Notes: generated by a model from the letters alone, not told the origin. DNA of 64,000 nucleotides from Niebla homalea (GCA_019925105.1 JAHGAU010000007.1:1550001-1614000), one strand, 5' to 3'; shown: positions 22,399-33,196, counted from the first letter of the stretch. Program-made: numbers and translations.

Positions 22399-25373
22399 CT
22401 AAAGGCTACCGGCAAGTATTCCACAGGATTTCATCTTAGCAAGGAGGGTTCCCAGGTTATCCGTCTCAGATTTTGGGAACAATCGCAACATGGATGCCTT
22501 TGATGATGGCACGAAAGTGCTAGGTTGAAGCGCCATTCGTATCATGATCATCCATTTCGCGAGGCGTTCTTCGTCATCCCAGCCAAGCAAGGTACTCTTG
22601 AAGAGTTCATACCACAAACAATGATCATGATAATGCGTGCGAGATGTCCAATCGAAATTGGCCCCTTTTCTGCGAAGGCAGTCGACCATATCCGGATTAG
22701 GAGTAGTTGCCTTTTGCATGACAGCCATTACGCCACAAGATACTGCACTGTGGAGTAAGGAATGCAGCTCATATATCACTCGACTTCCACCTGCGGACAT
22801 GCCGGCTTCCCTTTGAATTAGGCAGTTGGGCGTTGCCTTCGCTTCAACGTATGGTATAACTCCGTAGCAGACAGCGAGGGATAAGAAATGGCCACCAATA
22901 ATGGATTGACTGGCTCTAGGCCAGAGCCTAGGCCATTGGCCAATTTCAAGCGAAAGTTTATACTGGCCGATTCCAAGCGCAAATTGATCGTGTGAGGTAA
23001 GCGTCCCAGTCAGAGTCAAGATTTGGCAGAGAGCGAAAGATTGACATTACTGTCTTGTCCAGTTCATCCATCAATGCGATCGTGGCTGCCTTGTTTCTTG
23101 AAGATATCCTGGCGGCATAGTATAGGCAGATTTCTATACTGTACCAGAGAGGACGATGGTTGATGGTTCTGATTGTCTGTGGGTCAGTCCCTTTGAGATA
23201 AGCCAAGCTGCCAGCACGTAAACTAATCAAATGTAGGGTTTGTGAAACAAGCTAGACGTTGTTGGACTTGTGGACTCGTCAGATAGTCCTTAACGGTCCT
23301 GTGGATATATATTACCCTCCAGTTCCGCGCAGAGCTGTTATCGAATTTGGTTCCCGAACGGTGACCAACTGCGAGCTCCAAGAGTCCTTGCGTGCAAGCA
23401 TTAAGCCAACGACGCATTGTATCGTTCCTCAACGCCCCCTCTTTCTGCGACTGTGCCTGAATAGGTCGCTTCAGAGCAAATTCCACATCATCCTCGTCGG
23501 CAAATGACAAGAGCAGTACAGGGAGTTGCCCTTGGAACTGTTCGACCAGACTGAGCAATTGGTAGGTGTGCTCGAGATAAAACTCATCTACACATTCCAG
23601 CATTTTATCATACAATCGTTCGAGTTCGGGGGGCAGCACATCGAGACGTTTTTGGAGGTCGATGATACGATCACCGTGTGCTATTTCAGCCAACAGCGAT
23701 GAAAGTACAAGACGAACCCACAAAAAGACGCCCGAGGCTTTTGAGACGATGTTCTGAATCAGATCCTGTGCATAGCCTGGCTCACGTTCCTGCAATAGCG
23801 CAAATCTTGAATCTGAACACAAGTCTGAAGAGGTGTAGGACTTGATATCTTCATAGGTGAGGTCCTGAAGCATGAGGCTTGCACCATGTTGAAAGGCATC
23901 TTCGAACATGTTCCACGGCCGAGATGAGACGCAGAGCTTGACTTTGTGATTGATTGCCAGTACGTCCTTGAGCAGGTTTATGAGACAGTCGTGGTTACCA
24001 TCAAATTCGTCCAGACCATCAATAAAGAGGCACAGACTAGTAGTTCCCCGCAAATGGTGTATTGACGATCGCAGCGTTTGTTCCAATTCGTCATCACTCC
24101 ATCCGCTGGGCAAAAATTCATTGAACAAGCAGAGGGTTTCCCACCTCGTGGGTGAAACGTGAGGGACCAGCTCTGGGGCTTGTAGTAGTATCTGATGTAA
24201 TAAGGAACGGACCAGCCCAGCTTGAGTCATTTGGAGTGCGTCTCCTGAGTTCCAGAAATAGAATCTCGCAATCAGTAATCGCGAGCTGGCTGACCATTTC
24301 TTCAGAAATCTCATGTAGCGTGGCTCTGGCCTGATGGAATTATCGAGGTTTGAAAGCTGCTTCGCTGGTTGACATATAAACTTCATCAAGGTAGATTTTC
24401 CAGATCCAGCTTTACCCGTAATCCAATAAAGCTGCTCATCCGACTCAAGCCACTGGCTGAAGCTCGACCACTTGTGCTTTTGGTTGCTGTCTGTGTCGAA
24501 GATCCAGCGAAATGTGGCCGCGTGCGCTTGAGCGACTTGCTGTTCGCGATTATCCATGTACGGAAACCCGAGTTCAGAAACGAATTTTTTTGTAAGCCAC
24601 TGCTGGCGCTCTTTTGAGTTCTTTAGCACATCTTTGGCTGGATGATCAAGCTGAGAACCGCTCTGGTGAATGGCTTCGATGAGGTCCTCTTTCCATCGCC
24701 TCCTCGCTTCCGCCTGATCCCCGACGTCGAGTTTCGATGTCAGCATGTCTACTATACGAGTTCCAAGACCTTCAGATGTTTCTAAAGATTTCTGTGCCAT
24801 TCCTTCAACCCTCTGTGTGACCTGGAGGACATTTTCAACCTTTTCGAGAACTTGTTGCTGCTCACAAGGAGACTTGGTGGATTGGCAGCTTCATTACTCC
24901 ATCAGTATGCAATGGCGCGAAGATGCAGATTGGAAGTGATAGCCCACATACCGTAGACAAGCGAGCACATGAAGCATCACTTGCGCCCTGTATCGGTCCA
25001 AACGTTCTTGTAAGGAGGCGATCTCCTCCTCTTTCAGTATCGACTTGATTGCCGCCTTGACTCCTTCTCGCTTGCTTGGACTGGTAGGCTGCAGGGAAAT
25101 GAGTATTTTGATAAGGTCATCAGCCACTTTGTGACAATCGTCTACTGATTGCTTGAGGCCACTATCGATCTCACTGGTCGGGTCGTTGGGAATGTTGATA
25201 TTGTGCAACACATTCAGCAAATCGGTTGTAATTTGTTGCACGTTGGGCAGAGCTTCATTGCCTTTCCGTATAGATTTGTAGACCTGCCAAAAGCGAGTTG
25301 TCAATTTGGATCCAAAGTCGATGAATTGCAGAATGCCAGCAGCGAGGCTGAAGGCTGCAACAGCTTCCGCCAT
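22399..25373 (-). pseudogene. NACHT-NTPase (fungal STAND/NLR-like), apparently frameshifted
   Basis: Exon 1 is 25373-24952 and exon 2 starts at 24888 after a 63-nt GTATGT...AAG intron in matching phase. The N-terminus (MAEAVAAFSLAAGILQFIDFG) is the fungal STAND N-terminal helical domain. The NACHT core has Walker A ITGKAGSGKSTLM (about residue 300) and Walker B LCLFIDGLDEFDG (about 432), then the family motif VSSRPW and a winged-helix part ending in YIHRTVKDYL. A stop follows at 23223, just where the family continues. The continuation (ISLRAGSLAYLKG, then LWYSIEICLYYAARI) is in another frame with no room for an intron, and a second frame change near 22990-23010 leads into ankyrin-like sequence (FLSLAVCYGVIPYVEAKA) that ends at 22399. 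I read this as a gene with two frameshifts. If the stop is real, a truncated 670-residue NACHT protein without repeats could still be made. Confidence 0.8.
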
Positions 25374-25895
25374 ACCAGCACCGTGGGCAGAAGGTCGTGC
25401 TCTGACGAACCAAAAATCACTCAGGACTGATGGGTTTTGTTATCAAGTTGTGTCAGTCTGAGTTTCCGAGGGTCTAGTAGATCACGGGTAGTTCTATCCC
25501 GGCTGTGAATCGACTGTCACAACCTTCTTAATGATTGGTCTCTGAATGGATGGTTACATAGGTACATCTGCCCCGCTCCAAAGCCCAATTCCATGGGCTC
25601 TTCCCAATCCTGTTTGACCGTCAATCGACATTCCCACAGAATCTTCTATGAAAGTAATCGACCGGTTACCCACGTTGCATCCCAGATAACAAGCGACGCG
25701 GAGGCTGTATTGAGGTTTTGCATGCTCAACACTCAGCCGGCAAGGCAGACTTTGGACAGAGTCCCCTGACCAGATGACATAGCCTTATGCGGGCAGAAGG
25801 TGGCGCAGAATCGCGGTGCCCAAGGCAGAGAAGAGGCTGATCTCGGTGACTTTTCTTGCTTCAGCACTTGTCACGTTCTCAGTCATACAGATCGG

Positions 25896-25978
25896 CCATT
25901 CATGAATGGGCCACCCTTATTCATGAATCAGCGAGCTATTCATGGATCACGTATATATGTGTCTCATTCATCAATGAG
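25896..25978. repeat. Cluster of ATTCATGAAT-type palindromes
   Basis: Four near-palindromes, at 25896-25909, 25919-25928, 25938-25947 and 25964-25978, occur at spacings of about 19-27 nt. The first two are exact inverted repeats around TCATGA; the others have one or two changes. Confidence 0.65.
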
Positions 25979-26342
25979 ATATGTGACTTACACCGCTTAT
26001 ACGCGTTTCGATTTAGCTTGTCGCTGTTCTGGGGTTGTAGGGATCTCCCATTGTAAAGTGCAGCCTGCCGTAGCTCTACTTCTCCCACCACGCTCTCGTC
26101 GCCACTTTTACCATTGTCGCCATCTTCGTCAATTACGTTGTCATTGTACTGCTTCACCATGACCATCGCCTTCATTTACTTAACGTGGTACTGCGGATGT
26201 GGAGTCAAGATGTGGGTGGTGACGAGGGTGGTGACGCGGTGCAATGGTGAAGATTTGGATGTAACGTGGCGACGGCCGCGAAGTTATGCAAGGTTCATGT
26301 AGTATGCAAAGGTTATGCAGCACTCAGAAGCAGCAACGTGGT

Positions 26343-26392
26343 ATTCATGAAATGTGTATAGCTTTATAGATCAGATAGCTCATTCGTGAATG
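26343..26392. repeat. Second pair of ATTCATGAAT-like sites
   Basis: Two related elements (ATTCATGAAA and CATTCGTGAATG) repeat the motif seen 400 nt upstream. Confidence 0.5.
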
Positions 26393-26596
26393 AATATGGG
26401 TGTTCTATGAATTGAGCTATGCGCATGCCTGAATCCGAGATCTTTGCGTGACAGCTCTGACCTTTCCCAACGTTTTGCAACTGATCCCGATCAAATGGAT
26501 ACGTTTCCATAAAGAACCCAAACGTGACATCTCAATGCGAATTCAATGTGTAACATCCTCGGCCAGAGTCCTACCACACTACGTCATACCACCAAT

Positions 26597-27639
26597 CTAC
26601 GAAGTGCTAGTCCCTGTTGTGCCTAAAACCTGCTCGGCGATGGTTTCTCCACCTGTGACAACCCTGAAGTCCGCTTCCTTCTTATACTCGAACCACGAGA
26701 ACCCCACATAGTTCGGGCACGCCTGCTTCGCCCCCTCACTCACCAGCTCCCCCAACCAAGCCTTCTTCAGGTCCGGTCCTGCACCCGTCTCGCCAATCGC
26801 GAATGGGATGTCTGCCGAGCTGAACGCCTGACAGAACTCGCCATACGTCTCGGCAAATGTCTGCTGCTTCTTCGGATAGATGTCGATGCCCACGATATCA
26901 ACTTTGCCGGATGTGGGATAACATTGCTTGAGATCGCTCGCGGACCCGGAATTGGGCGACCAGAACATCTTGATGTTCGGGTTCGAGGACACGGCATCGG
27001 ACATGGTCTTCCAACTTGTCTGAAAGTCGGCGACGGAGCCGTGTAGTGGCCACCCTGACTGCCGGGGGTGACGTAGTAGTTCATCTCGTGGGCGTAGCGC
27101 AGCCAGACCTGGATGCCTTTGTCGGTGAATTGGCTGAGCACGTTGGCGACACCCTGGGCGACGTCGGAGGTGACGGAGGTGAAGGGGATGTCGGGCATGA
27201 CAGAGGCGACGAAGATGGTGGCGGCCTTACCACCAGTAATGGAAATGTCGGAAATGTGGGGGAGCAGCTGGCCGGTGCTGTCAGTGTTGGTGCCGGTCTG
27301 GGTGATGTGTGCGTATTCTCCGAGAGAGCAAGCTGGACTCCCCAGAGCGGATTCGATGGTCGAGAGGGGGGTGTCGGAGGGCAGCCAGCCGATGCCGATG
27401 CCGTTCTTTTGTTCGCAGCCAGAGGGTAGGGATATGCTACCGGATGAGACGACACTACCGTTGCCCGTGGTGCTGTGCGCGTTCGATCCAGTAGATCCAG
27501 CTTTGTACGAAGACATGGTAGTCGATGGTATATATCCATCCTTGGACCATGACTATTTGGTATAGGGAGCATATACCTTGGGTGACGCAAGGATAGGTGC
27601 CACCAGGGCAGCTAAATGGAGAAAGGCTGAAGGTTTCAT
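26597..27639 (-). pseudogene. GH26-like secreted glycosidase with in-frame stop and frameshift
   Basis: The minus-strand frame starts with a signal peptide (MKPSAFLHLAALVAPILAS, ATG at 27639), meets a TAG at 27555-27553 (codon 29), and continues in the same frame through a Ser/Gly linker into a catalytic domain. The domain shows LRYAHEMN (about residue 188; the Glu is the likely acid/base) and, after a single-base frame change near 27040, MFWSPNSG, GIDIYPKK and IGETG (likely nucleophile Glu), as in clan A glycosidases of family GH26 (mannan-type endo-hydrolases). The frame change sits between GHYT and DFQTSWKTM, which are contiguous in such proteins, and no GT-AG pair spans it. The TAG could be avoided only by an improbably short intron of about 36 nt. 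Two lesions argue for a dead gene; a single sequencing error cannot explain both. Substrate assignment is tentative. Confidence 0.72.
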
Positions 27640-28985
27640 CTTGCCAAAAGACTCAACGTACTATGTGATGGAGTGAGAAGTATATGTCAAAGAAGAGCAT
27701 GTAGGGACACTACAGAGAGACAGGCATGGGAATTACAGCTTAATATATTACCCCCATATATACAATTCACGCTTAGGCCTGGTTGGTGGAGTGCGGCCAC
27801 GCCATGCGGCCATAGTATCCATGTTTCGCGTAAATTGCTGGAAAGTGTTGGAGGTCCTGCTGTACGTTTCGGTGTGGATTGAATAGATCAGCGCCCGACC
27901 CTTTGCAAGTTGCAGCTTCATGGTAGCCTGCGGCGCTCCCACGAATCACGAATGACTAGCTTTCGAAGTGGGGTATTTCAGGGGGCTCAGTACTACTAAG
28001 GCAAACTTTCCGCCCGCTGACTGAAGGAAGGTTGATCGGCGCATCGTGAAACGGTGGGTACTCGCGTAATTTGAAGATGAATATTTGGCAATGGATGGGG
28101 GAGATCGCGGCCATGAATGACCAACATCGTTCAGCACGTATGATTTGGGGGCCCGAACAATGCCTTAGAATCTCCCTGGGTCAATAGAGACACTTCTTGC
28201 AAGCCCATCATTGGGGTACTTTTGTTTGAGAAGCAAGCAGCTGGAGGGTGACATCTGACGGGGGCCTACCAGCGAGATCCGTTTCAAACGACCCAGCACG
28301 CCGCACGCGAATGACGACAGACCAAATCTCAAAACATTCTAGTTATTGCGGCATGGCAGATATGCAGGGACTCAATTCTGTAGGGAGCTTTGATCGCTTC
28401 AAAGGTCACATGCTACGTTGCTCACCGACTGGATGTCATTAGATGGTCAAATTTGGAGCCTTGCTGAGCCACGGAGGAGAAACTCTCGCGCATGTGTCTT
28501 AAGCATTGATTGCTCTGCTTTATTCCTAAGATATATTTGTTTCCTGCAATAACTTGTAGGAGATCGATCCTGTTCCCTGAGCGCGAGAGGTATGCGTATT
28601 CTTGAATTGATAATGTATTGGATCGGTATTTGACGTTAATGACCTCGCACTTCGACTTTTGCCTTCCATTTACCACAACATGAACGTTTCGAATCATGAG
28701 AAAGAAATTGGTGTACCACATATATCAAACTTGAAATGTGTGCGAAGGACGAACGTATCTCCCAAATTTCTAACATCCTGGGAGAGCGAGATCGTGTTCA
28801 TGTAACATATATGCATTGCCCAAAGTCTGTAAAGGTGCGGTGTTCTGTATGCGATTGCGGATTTGAAAGTTGTTTAGGAAAGAATTCTCTTTCGAATCCA
28901 GCGAAGACATATGGCAATGAGAACTTTCAGGCATCTCATTGCCCATCATTGTGTGCTTTAGGAGATGGCCAGCATGCCGCGTATT
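27640..28985. other. Intergenic, nothing recognised
   Basis: About 1.3 kb with only short frames and no motif on either strand. The part next to 28985 is the 3' flank of the NTF2-like gene. Confidence 0.5.
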
Positions 28986-29426
28986 TTATGCTGTCCCTCG
29001 TGCTTGGTGCGTCTTCATTGCGGCTTGCAACTTCGGGTAGAATTCTTTACTCATCAAGGTGTCTGAATACTCCTTGGAACAGGTGATCTTCTCCCCACTC
29101 TCGTCAAACTCCAGCAGCCAGACATAATCATTGTTATAGACCCCGGCCATGGTATCAGCTCGCGCATTCATCCACAGGCAAATGCGACCGGCATTTTTAT
29201 CTTCCAACATGTCGGTCACTGTCAATGAGAAATTGTGGAATATTGCCGCTAACTGATGCAGGTTCTTGGCGTATGTTGCATTACTTTGAGGCTTGTTGCC
29301 CATTGATGGAGGCAGAAAGTGTCTTATGCAATCCGAGCTGCGGTGGGAGATGATGCCATTGACATCCATCTTGTTGAACGATTCAACAACTGCGAGGGCT
29401 GTTCTTCGCTGTTGCGATTCTGCCAT
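28986..29426 (-). CDS. SnoaL/NTF2-like fold protein
   Basis: A single-exon frame of 146 residues if translation starts at MAESQQRR; an in-frame ATG 24 nt upstream (29450) would add eight residues. The layout fits the cone-shaped NTF2/SnoaL fold: an N-terminal helix (RRTALAVVESFNKMDVNGIISHRSSDCIRHFLP), a central helix (NLHQLAAIFHNFSLTVTDML) and alternating strands (GRICLWMNARADT, DYVWLLEFDESGEKITCSKEYSDT). Such small fungal proteins are often polyketide-cyclase-like or of unknown function and are frequent next to oxidoreductases. An aldo/keto reductase lies about 1 kb away on the other strand, across a TA-rich patch, but no biosynthetic core gene is present in this window. No signal peptide or membrane segment is seen. 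Confidence 0.8.
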   Translation of the reverse strand: MAESQQRRTALAVVESFNKMDVNGIISHRSSDCIRHFLPPSMGNKPQSNATYAKNLHQLAAIFHNFSLTVTDMLEDKNAGRICLWMNARADTMAGVYNNDYVWLLEFDESGEKITCSKEYSDTLMSKEFYPKLQAAMKTHQARGTA

Positions 29427-30474
29427 ATTTGCCGTATGGAACAACATCATACAAGCAAGGGAGAATGAGCGTATTTATTCAAACAGGCCTGTCCACAAAC
29501 GTCATGTACAAATGAAGCAAATGATCGTCATATCCGCTCCTTTTTGGGATCAGGCCGCATATCAGTATTACTACTTTTGATCAGATCAGCTGTCACCAGT
29601 ACTATTTGGGCATTTCTTGATATGCGACATCGACGATCCGTTGGTCTGGGCCTTTTGGGCTTTGGCGATGCCACTATCTCGCTATTCCAAATACTTGGCA
29701 TTTCTCATTTTGCACCCTTACCATACAGATCACCGTATAAATGTCGCGTTGCTCGACTATCAACTTTGGAAAGTCCAGGATTTATTGTATAAATAGTTGG
29801 ATCTAGACGCTCTATACCCAATTACTTAATATAATACCAGTAAGACGCTTCACATATAGTCCGATATAAGGGTCCGTACGAGGGGTAGAAGTTCTCACTT
29901 AAGGCCAAACCCTTTGCCAAGCCTCAGCCCTACAATTCTAGCGTACTATACTAGTAGCATCTCTCTTTATTATTAACAACGGCTTAAATAAGTCATAGGA
30001 CGACTAAATACTAAGACTTAAGATAGCGAAGGGCGAATCATTGGTTTCGTAAAATTTGAGTAAATGGTGGTCGAATAATGCCAGGTTTATATAGTGATTT
30101 TTGTGTGGAAGGTGCATTCGCAGCTAACTTGAATAGCGTAGACCACTATTCGTGATAGCGCTCATTTTCATTTCGGCTTACTGTCAAATACCCTTAAGCA
30201 CCCGATACCTATGGGCCGCCTTCATGGCGCCCGTCTGCAAAACCATACTTGATGTAAGCTTCTGCTCCCTTCGGAGATACCTGTCGATGGTTCAGACAAC
30301 CGGACTTATCCTTCGGGGCTCCTTAAATGCGGTACATATGATCTCATTGGAAAGAGACATGTGCTATGTCTTTGCCATGTGGTATATAATGCCCAAGATT
30401 CACTGCATTGCTTCAAAATATTGCATTCTGCTCACAGTACATTCAACCAGCATTTACCCACATACGGAGAGACC
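29427..30474. other. Intergenic, partly TA-rich
   Basis: No gene. The centre, about 29790-30060, is distinctly TA-rich and dense in TpA steps compared with the flanks, as in repeats mutated by RIP. The right end is the promoter of the aldo/keto reductase gene. Confidence 0.5.
29790..30060. repeat. TA-rich patch, possible RIP-mutated repeat relic
   Basis: This segment is rich in TA, TTA and ATA steps and has no open frame. The source element cannot be recognised. Confidence 0.35.
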
Positions 30475-31446
30475 ATGGCAACAATCACCAACAAGCGGGC
30501 GGGCTCGATCGGCTATGGTATGATGAACTTGACGTGGCGTCCAGAACCAATTCCCGATTCCCAAGCCTTTGCAACAATGAGGGCTGCCTTGGAGGCGGGT
30601 TGTAACATGTGGAACGCTTCCCCCTTTTATGGGACCCCGGAGGCCAACTCGCTTCTGCTACTCAATCGTTACTTCACCAAATACCCAGAAGATGCTGAGA
30701 AAGTAATCCTTTCCGTGAAGGATGGAATCCTACCCGGCCAGATGAAAATTTCCGGGACAAGAGATAACCTATGCAATTCTATAGACAGATGTCTCAAGCT
30801 GTTGGATGGTAAAAAGTTCCTTGATATATTTGAGATGGGAAGGCAAGACCCGGCCACGCCCTTGAAAGAGAGCGTTGATACCATGGCCGAATACGTCAAG
30901 GCTGGAAAGATTGGTGGCATCGGTCTGAGTGAAGTCTCAGCAGAACAGATCCGGGCCAACCACTTCTTGCATCCTGTTGCAGCTGTCGAGGTCGAGCTGT
31001 CATTGCAAACGCCCGATATCTTGGACAATGGCGTGGCTGCTACTTGCGGCGAGCTCGGCATCCCCATTGTCGCCTACTCCCCGTTGGGTCGCGGACTACT
31101 CACAGCAACAATGGCAAAGCCTGAAGATTTGGACGCTGGCGATATCCGCCACCGCTTACCTCGCTTCGGACGCGAGAATATGGAGAAGAATGCACAAATG
31201 GGTGCTGAGCTTCAAAAGATCGCCAAGGCGAAGGCATGCAGCCCTGCACAAGTTGCCATTGCCTGGGTTAGATCGTGGGAGACCAAGCCTGGTATGCCGA
31301 CCATCATCCCGATTCCAGGGTCAACTACAGTGGAGCGCGCGACAGAGAACGGCAAGGTCGTCACCTTGAGTACCGAGGAGATGGAGGTAATAGAGGATTT
31401 TCGGAAGAAGAACCCTGCTATCGGCGCGAGATACGGACCTCATTGA
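30475..31446 (+). CDS. Aldo/keto reductase, pyridoxal reductase-like
   Basis: A single exon of 323 residues from the ATG at 30475, which fits the N-terminus of relatives; the frame stays open upstream to 30361. The protein has the AKR (beta/alpha)8 pattern: IGYGMMNLTWRP, then the catalytic Tyr in FYGTPEANSLLLLNRYF, a Lys in VILSVKDGI, and the C-terminal cofactor motif IIPIPGSTTVERATENGK. The spacing and the YF..YPEDAEKV block resemble the fungal pyridoxal reductase (S. pombe plr1) subfamily, which reduces pyridoxal to pyridoxine with NADPH in the cytosol. The usual His of the AKR tetrad is not obvious; after the Lys comes FEMGRQDP where many AKRs have a His, as in this subfamily. Other small aldehydes are possible substrates. 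There is no signal peptide. Confidence 0.88.
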   Translation: MATITNKRAGSIGYGMMNLTWRPEPIPDSQAFATMRAALEAGCNMWNASPFYGTPEANSLLLLNRYFTKYPEDAEKVILSVKDGILPGQMKISGTRDNLCNSIDRCLKLLDGKKFLDIFEMGRQDPATPLKESVDTMAEYVKAGKIGGIGLSEVSAEQIRANHFLHPVAAVEVELSLQTPDILDNGVAATCGELGIPIVAYSPLGRGLLTATMAKPEDLDAGDIRHRLPRFGRENMEKNAQMGAELQKIAKAKACSPAQVAIAWVRSWETKPGMPTIIPIPGSTTVERATENGKVVTLSTEEMEVIEDFRKKNPAIGARYGPH

Positions 31447-31943
31447 ATCACCTCGCCAAGTCTGCTGGCGCATAATGACAAGAAGCACTCATTACTGTTC
31501 ACTCAACTTCCTCTTCACTCGTACAACCCAAAAAAAAAAGCATCTGGATCCGCGTTGTCCGTTCTTGCGACAATACGGAAACCCGGATGTTGATCTATAT
31601 GAAGCAGGTGCCAATTTCCAAATGACCACTGGCAAAGCGGTGCCTGGCTTTTGTCTTGGATTTTCTGCATGTTTCTTGCGGCTATTAATTCAGCGATTCA
31701 TCGTTTGAAACAACCGCAGCACAGTCCTGGTCGCCAATGCAAGTTTTTCCCGATGCCTGTGTGGGCGGCAATAGTCCCACACCTCTTGCTCTAGATCATC
31801 ACACCGTGCACGTTCACTCAAGTTCTGCGCATCATGTCTCTTACTCAAATACCACATCCTACCCCCATCCCAATGTCTTCAATGGGTGCCCTAGTCAACC
31901 CTCCTCTCACTCTCAATTACTTCCACCTACGACTACCAGCAGC
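31447..31943. other. Intergenic before secreted glycoprotein gene
   Basis: No independent gene. The frame of the following gene stays open upstream to 31737, but the signal peptide marks the true start at 31944, so this is 3' flank, promoter and 5' UTR. Confidence 0.6.
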
Positions 31944-33196
31944 ATGCTACCCATCACCATCACCATCCTCCTTCCCCTCTCCCTTACCCTCCTAACCCAC
32001 GCCCTCCCGTCCCCAAATGGCATCCCCATCTCCGTCTCCCCCGGGATCCCCTACACCCCTCCCGGCCACGCCCCCGTCTCCTGCACCAACATATCCACGG
32101 GAATATCCTCCCACTGCTTCACCAACCTAACCATCCCCCGCTACCTTACGGACTGGAACACCTCCTACCCGCGCGAGATCTGCACCCCCTCGCAAACATG
32201 GTCGAACTGCTACCTCAGCTACGCCTACACCACCCGCAACACCACCAACACCACCACCACCATGGCCGGCTTCGACGGCCACCCGCGCCCCACCCAGACC
32301 GCCGAGAACATCACCACCGCGCACAATTGCTCCACTTTGAACGGCAACTCCTCCACGAACGGGTGTCCGCCCCCACAGCTCTCACTCCCGCCGGGGGTGA
32401 GCCCGCAGGTGTTCTACAGCGTGCTCAATATCTACAACGTGCACCAGCACATCTTCGTCTGGTCGCAGGCCATCTCCACCCCGTCTTCCCTGACGGGGAT
32501 TCACTACTTGATTCAGGACTCCAACAGCACGGTGAATCCGGCGTTGCAATCGGCGACGGGACTGCTGCAGAGTGTGGTGGCGAGGTTCGGGCTGAATGGA
32601 CCGGCTGATGCGGCGTTGATTGATCTGTAAGTGATTGATTCCTCAGAGATGGATTGCTTGTGTGTGCGAAAGATTTAGGCGTCCCGGCGCCCGGGGGTTG
32701 GGGGGGGAAGGGGGCGCCCCGGGGGGGCGGGCGGAAAGGAGGAGGGAGGTCAGTGGATTCAGGTGGAAATGAGGGGCTGATGGAGTATGTGCGCACACGC
32801 AGGCTGTATTCACCGCTCCTACCGCCGGATCCGAAGAGGAGCGTTCCGCAAGCTGACATCGTTGGCGCGAATGGGGAGACTGGTAAGCTTTGACTCTGCA
32901 CATCCTTATTCATCCCCCCCCCTCTTGACTGGGCTTTGCGATCGAAGAGAGAGAAACAGAGAGAGATGGCAGGCTGATGATTTTTGAAATGTGCGCGCGC
33001 AGGCACGCCGCAATTGACAGCGCAGCAGTGGGTGCCATTGCTGGTGAGACGGTTGGGCGAGGCGTTGCAGGTTGTCATGGAAGATCTGGCGACGTTTGAG
33101 GAAGTTGTGGCGGGTGGGTTTTATAGTGGGAATGACATGTTGGCGTTGGTGGGGGAGTTGACGACCGTTATGAGGAATCCGGTCCATGGCTTTTAG
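31944..33196 (+). CDS. Secreted N-glycosylated protein of unknown function
   Basis: Three exons (31944-32626, 32803-32882, 33003-33196), with junction phases 2 and 1 that match, give 318 residues. The start is chosen because a clear signal peptide follows it (MLPITITILLPLSLTLLTHAL). The mature part has many NxS/T sites (NIS, NLT, NTS, NTT runs) and several Cys (SCTNIS, SHCFTNL, REICTPS, SNCYLSY, AHNCSTL, NGCPPP), suggesting a disulphide-bonded, glycosylated extracellular or wall protein. The C-terminal half (GVSPQVFYSVLNIYNVHQHIF, then QQWVPLLVRRLGEAL) is helical. The middle exon is only 80 nt, and the first intron is extremely G-rich. I do not recognise the family. An effector-like role would be speculation. 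Confidence 0.75.
32692..32760 (+). repeat. G-run-rich core of intron 1
   Basis: Five or more runs of G (up to eight) with short spacers lie inside the first intron of the secreted glycoprotein gene. The pattern permits quadruplex formation. Confidence 0.45.

Larger units (their letters stand above)
25374..26596. other. Intergenic with palindrome clusters
   Basis: No coding sequence recognised. It holds the NACHT gene promoter and two clusters of imperfect ATTCATGAAT palindromes, listed separately. Small frames around 25800-26300 have no motif. Confidence 0.5.

Noticed and set aside
27081..27590. Pro/Ser-rich frame opposite or beside the GH26-like gene
   Set aside because: It is a shadow frame of the glycosidase; composition mirrors the GC-rich coding frame.
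28986..31446. Secondary metabolite cluster around the NTF2-like and aldo/keto reductase genes
   Set aside because: No polyketide synthase, peptide synthetase, terpene cyclase, P450 or cluster transporter is present in the window.
32127..32324. Gly/Val-rich minus-strand frame
   Set aside because: Antisense shadow of the secreted glycoprotein exon.
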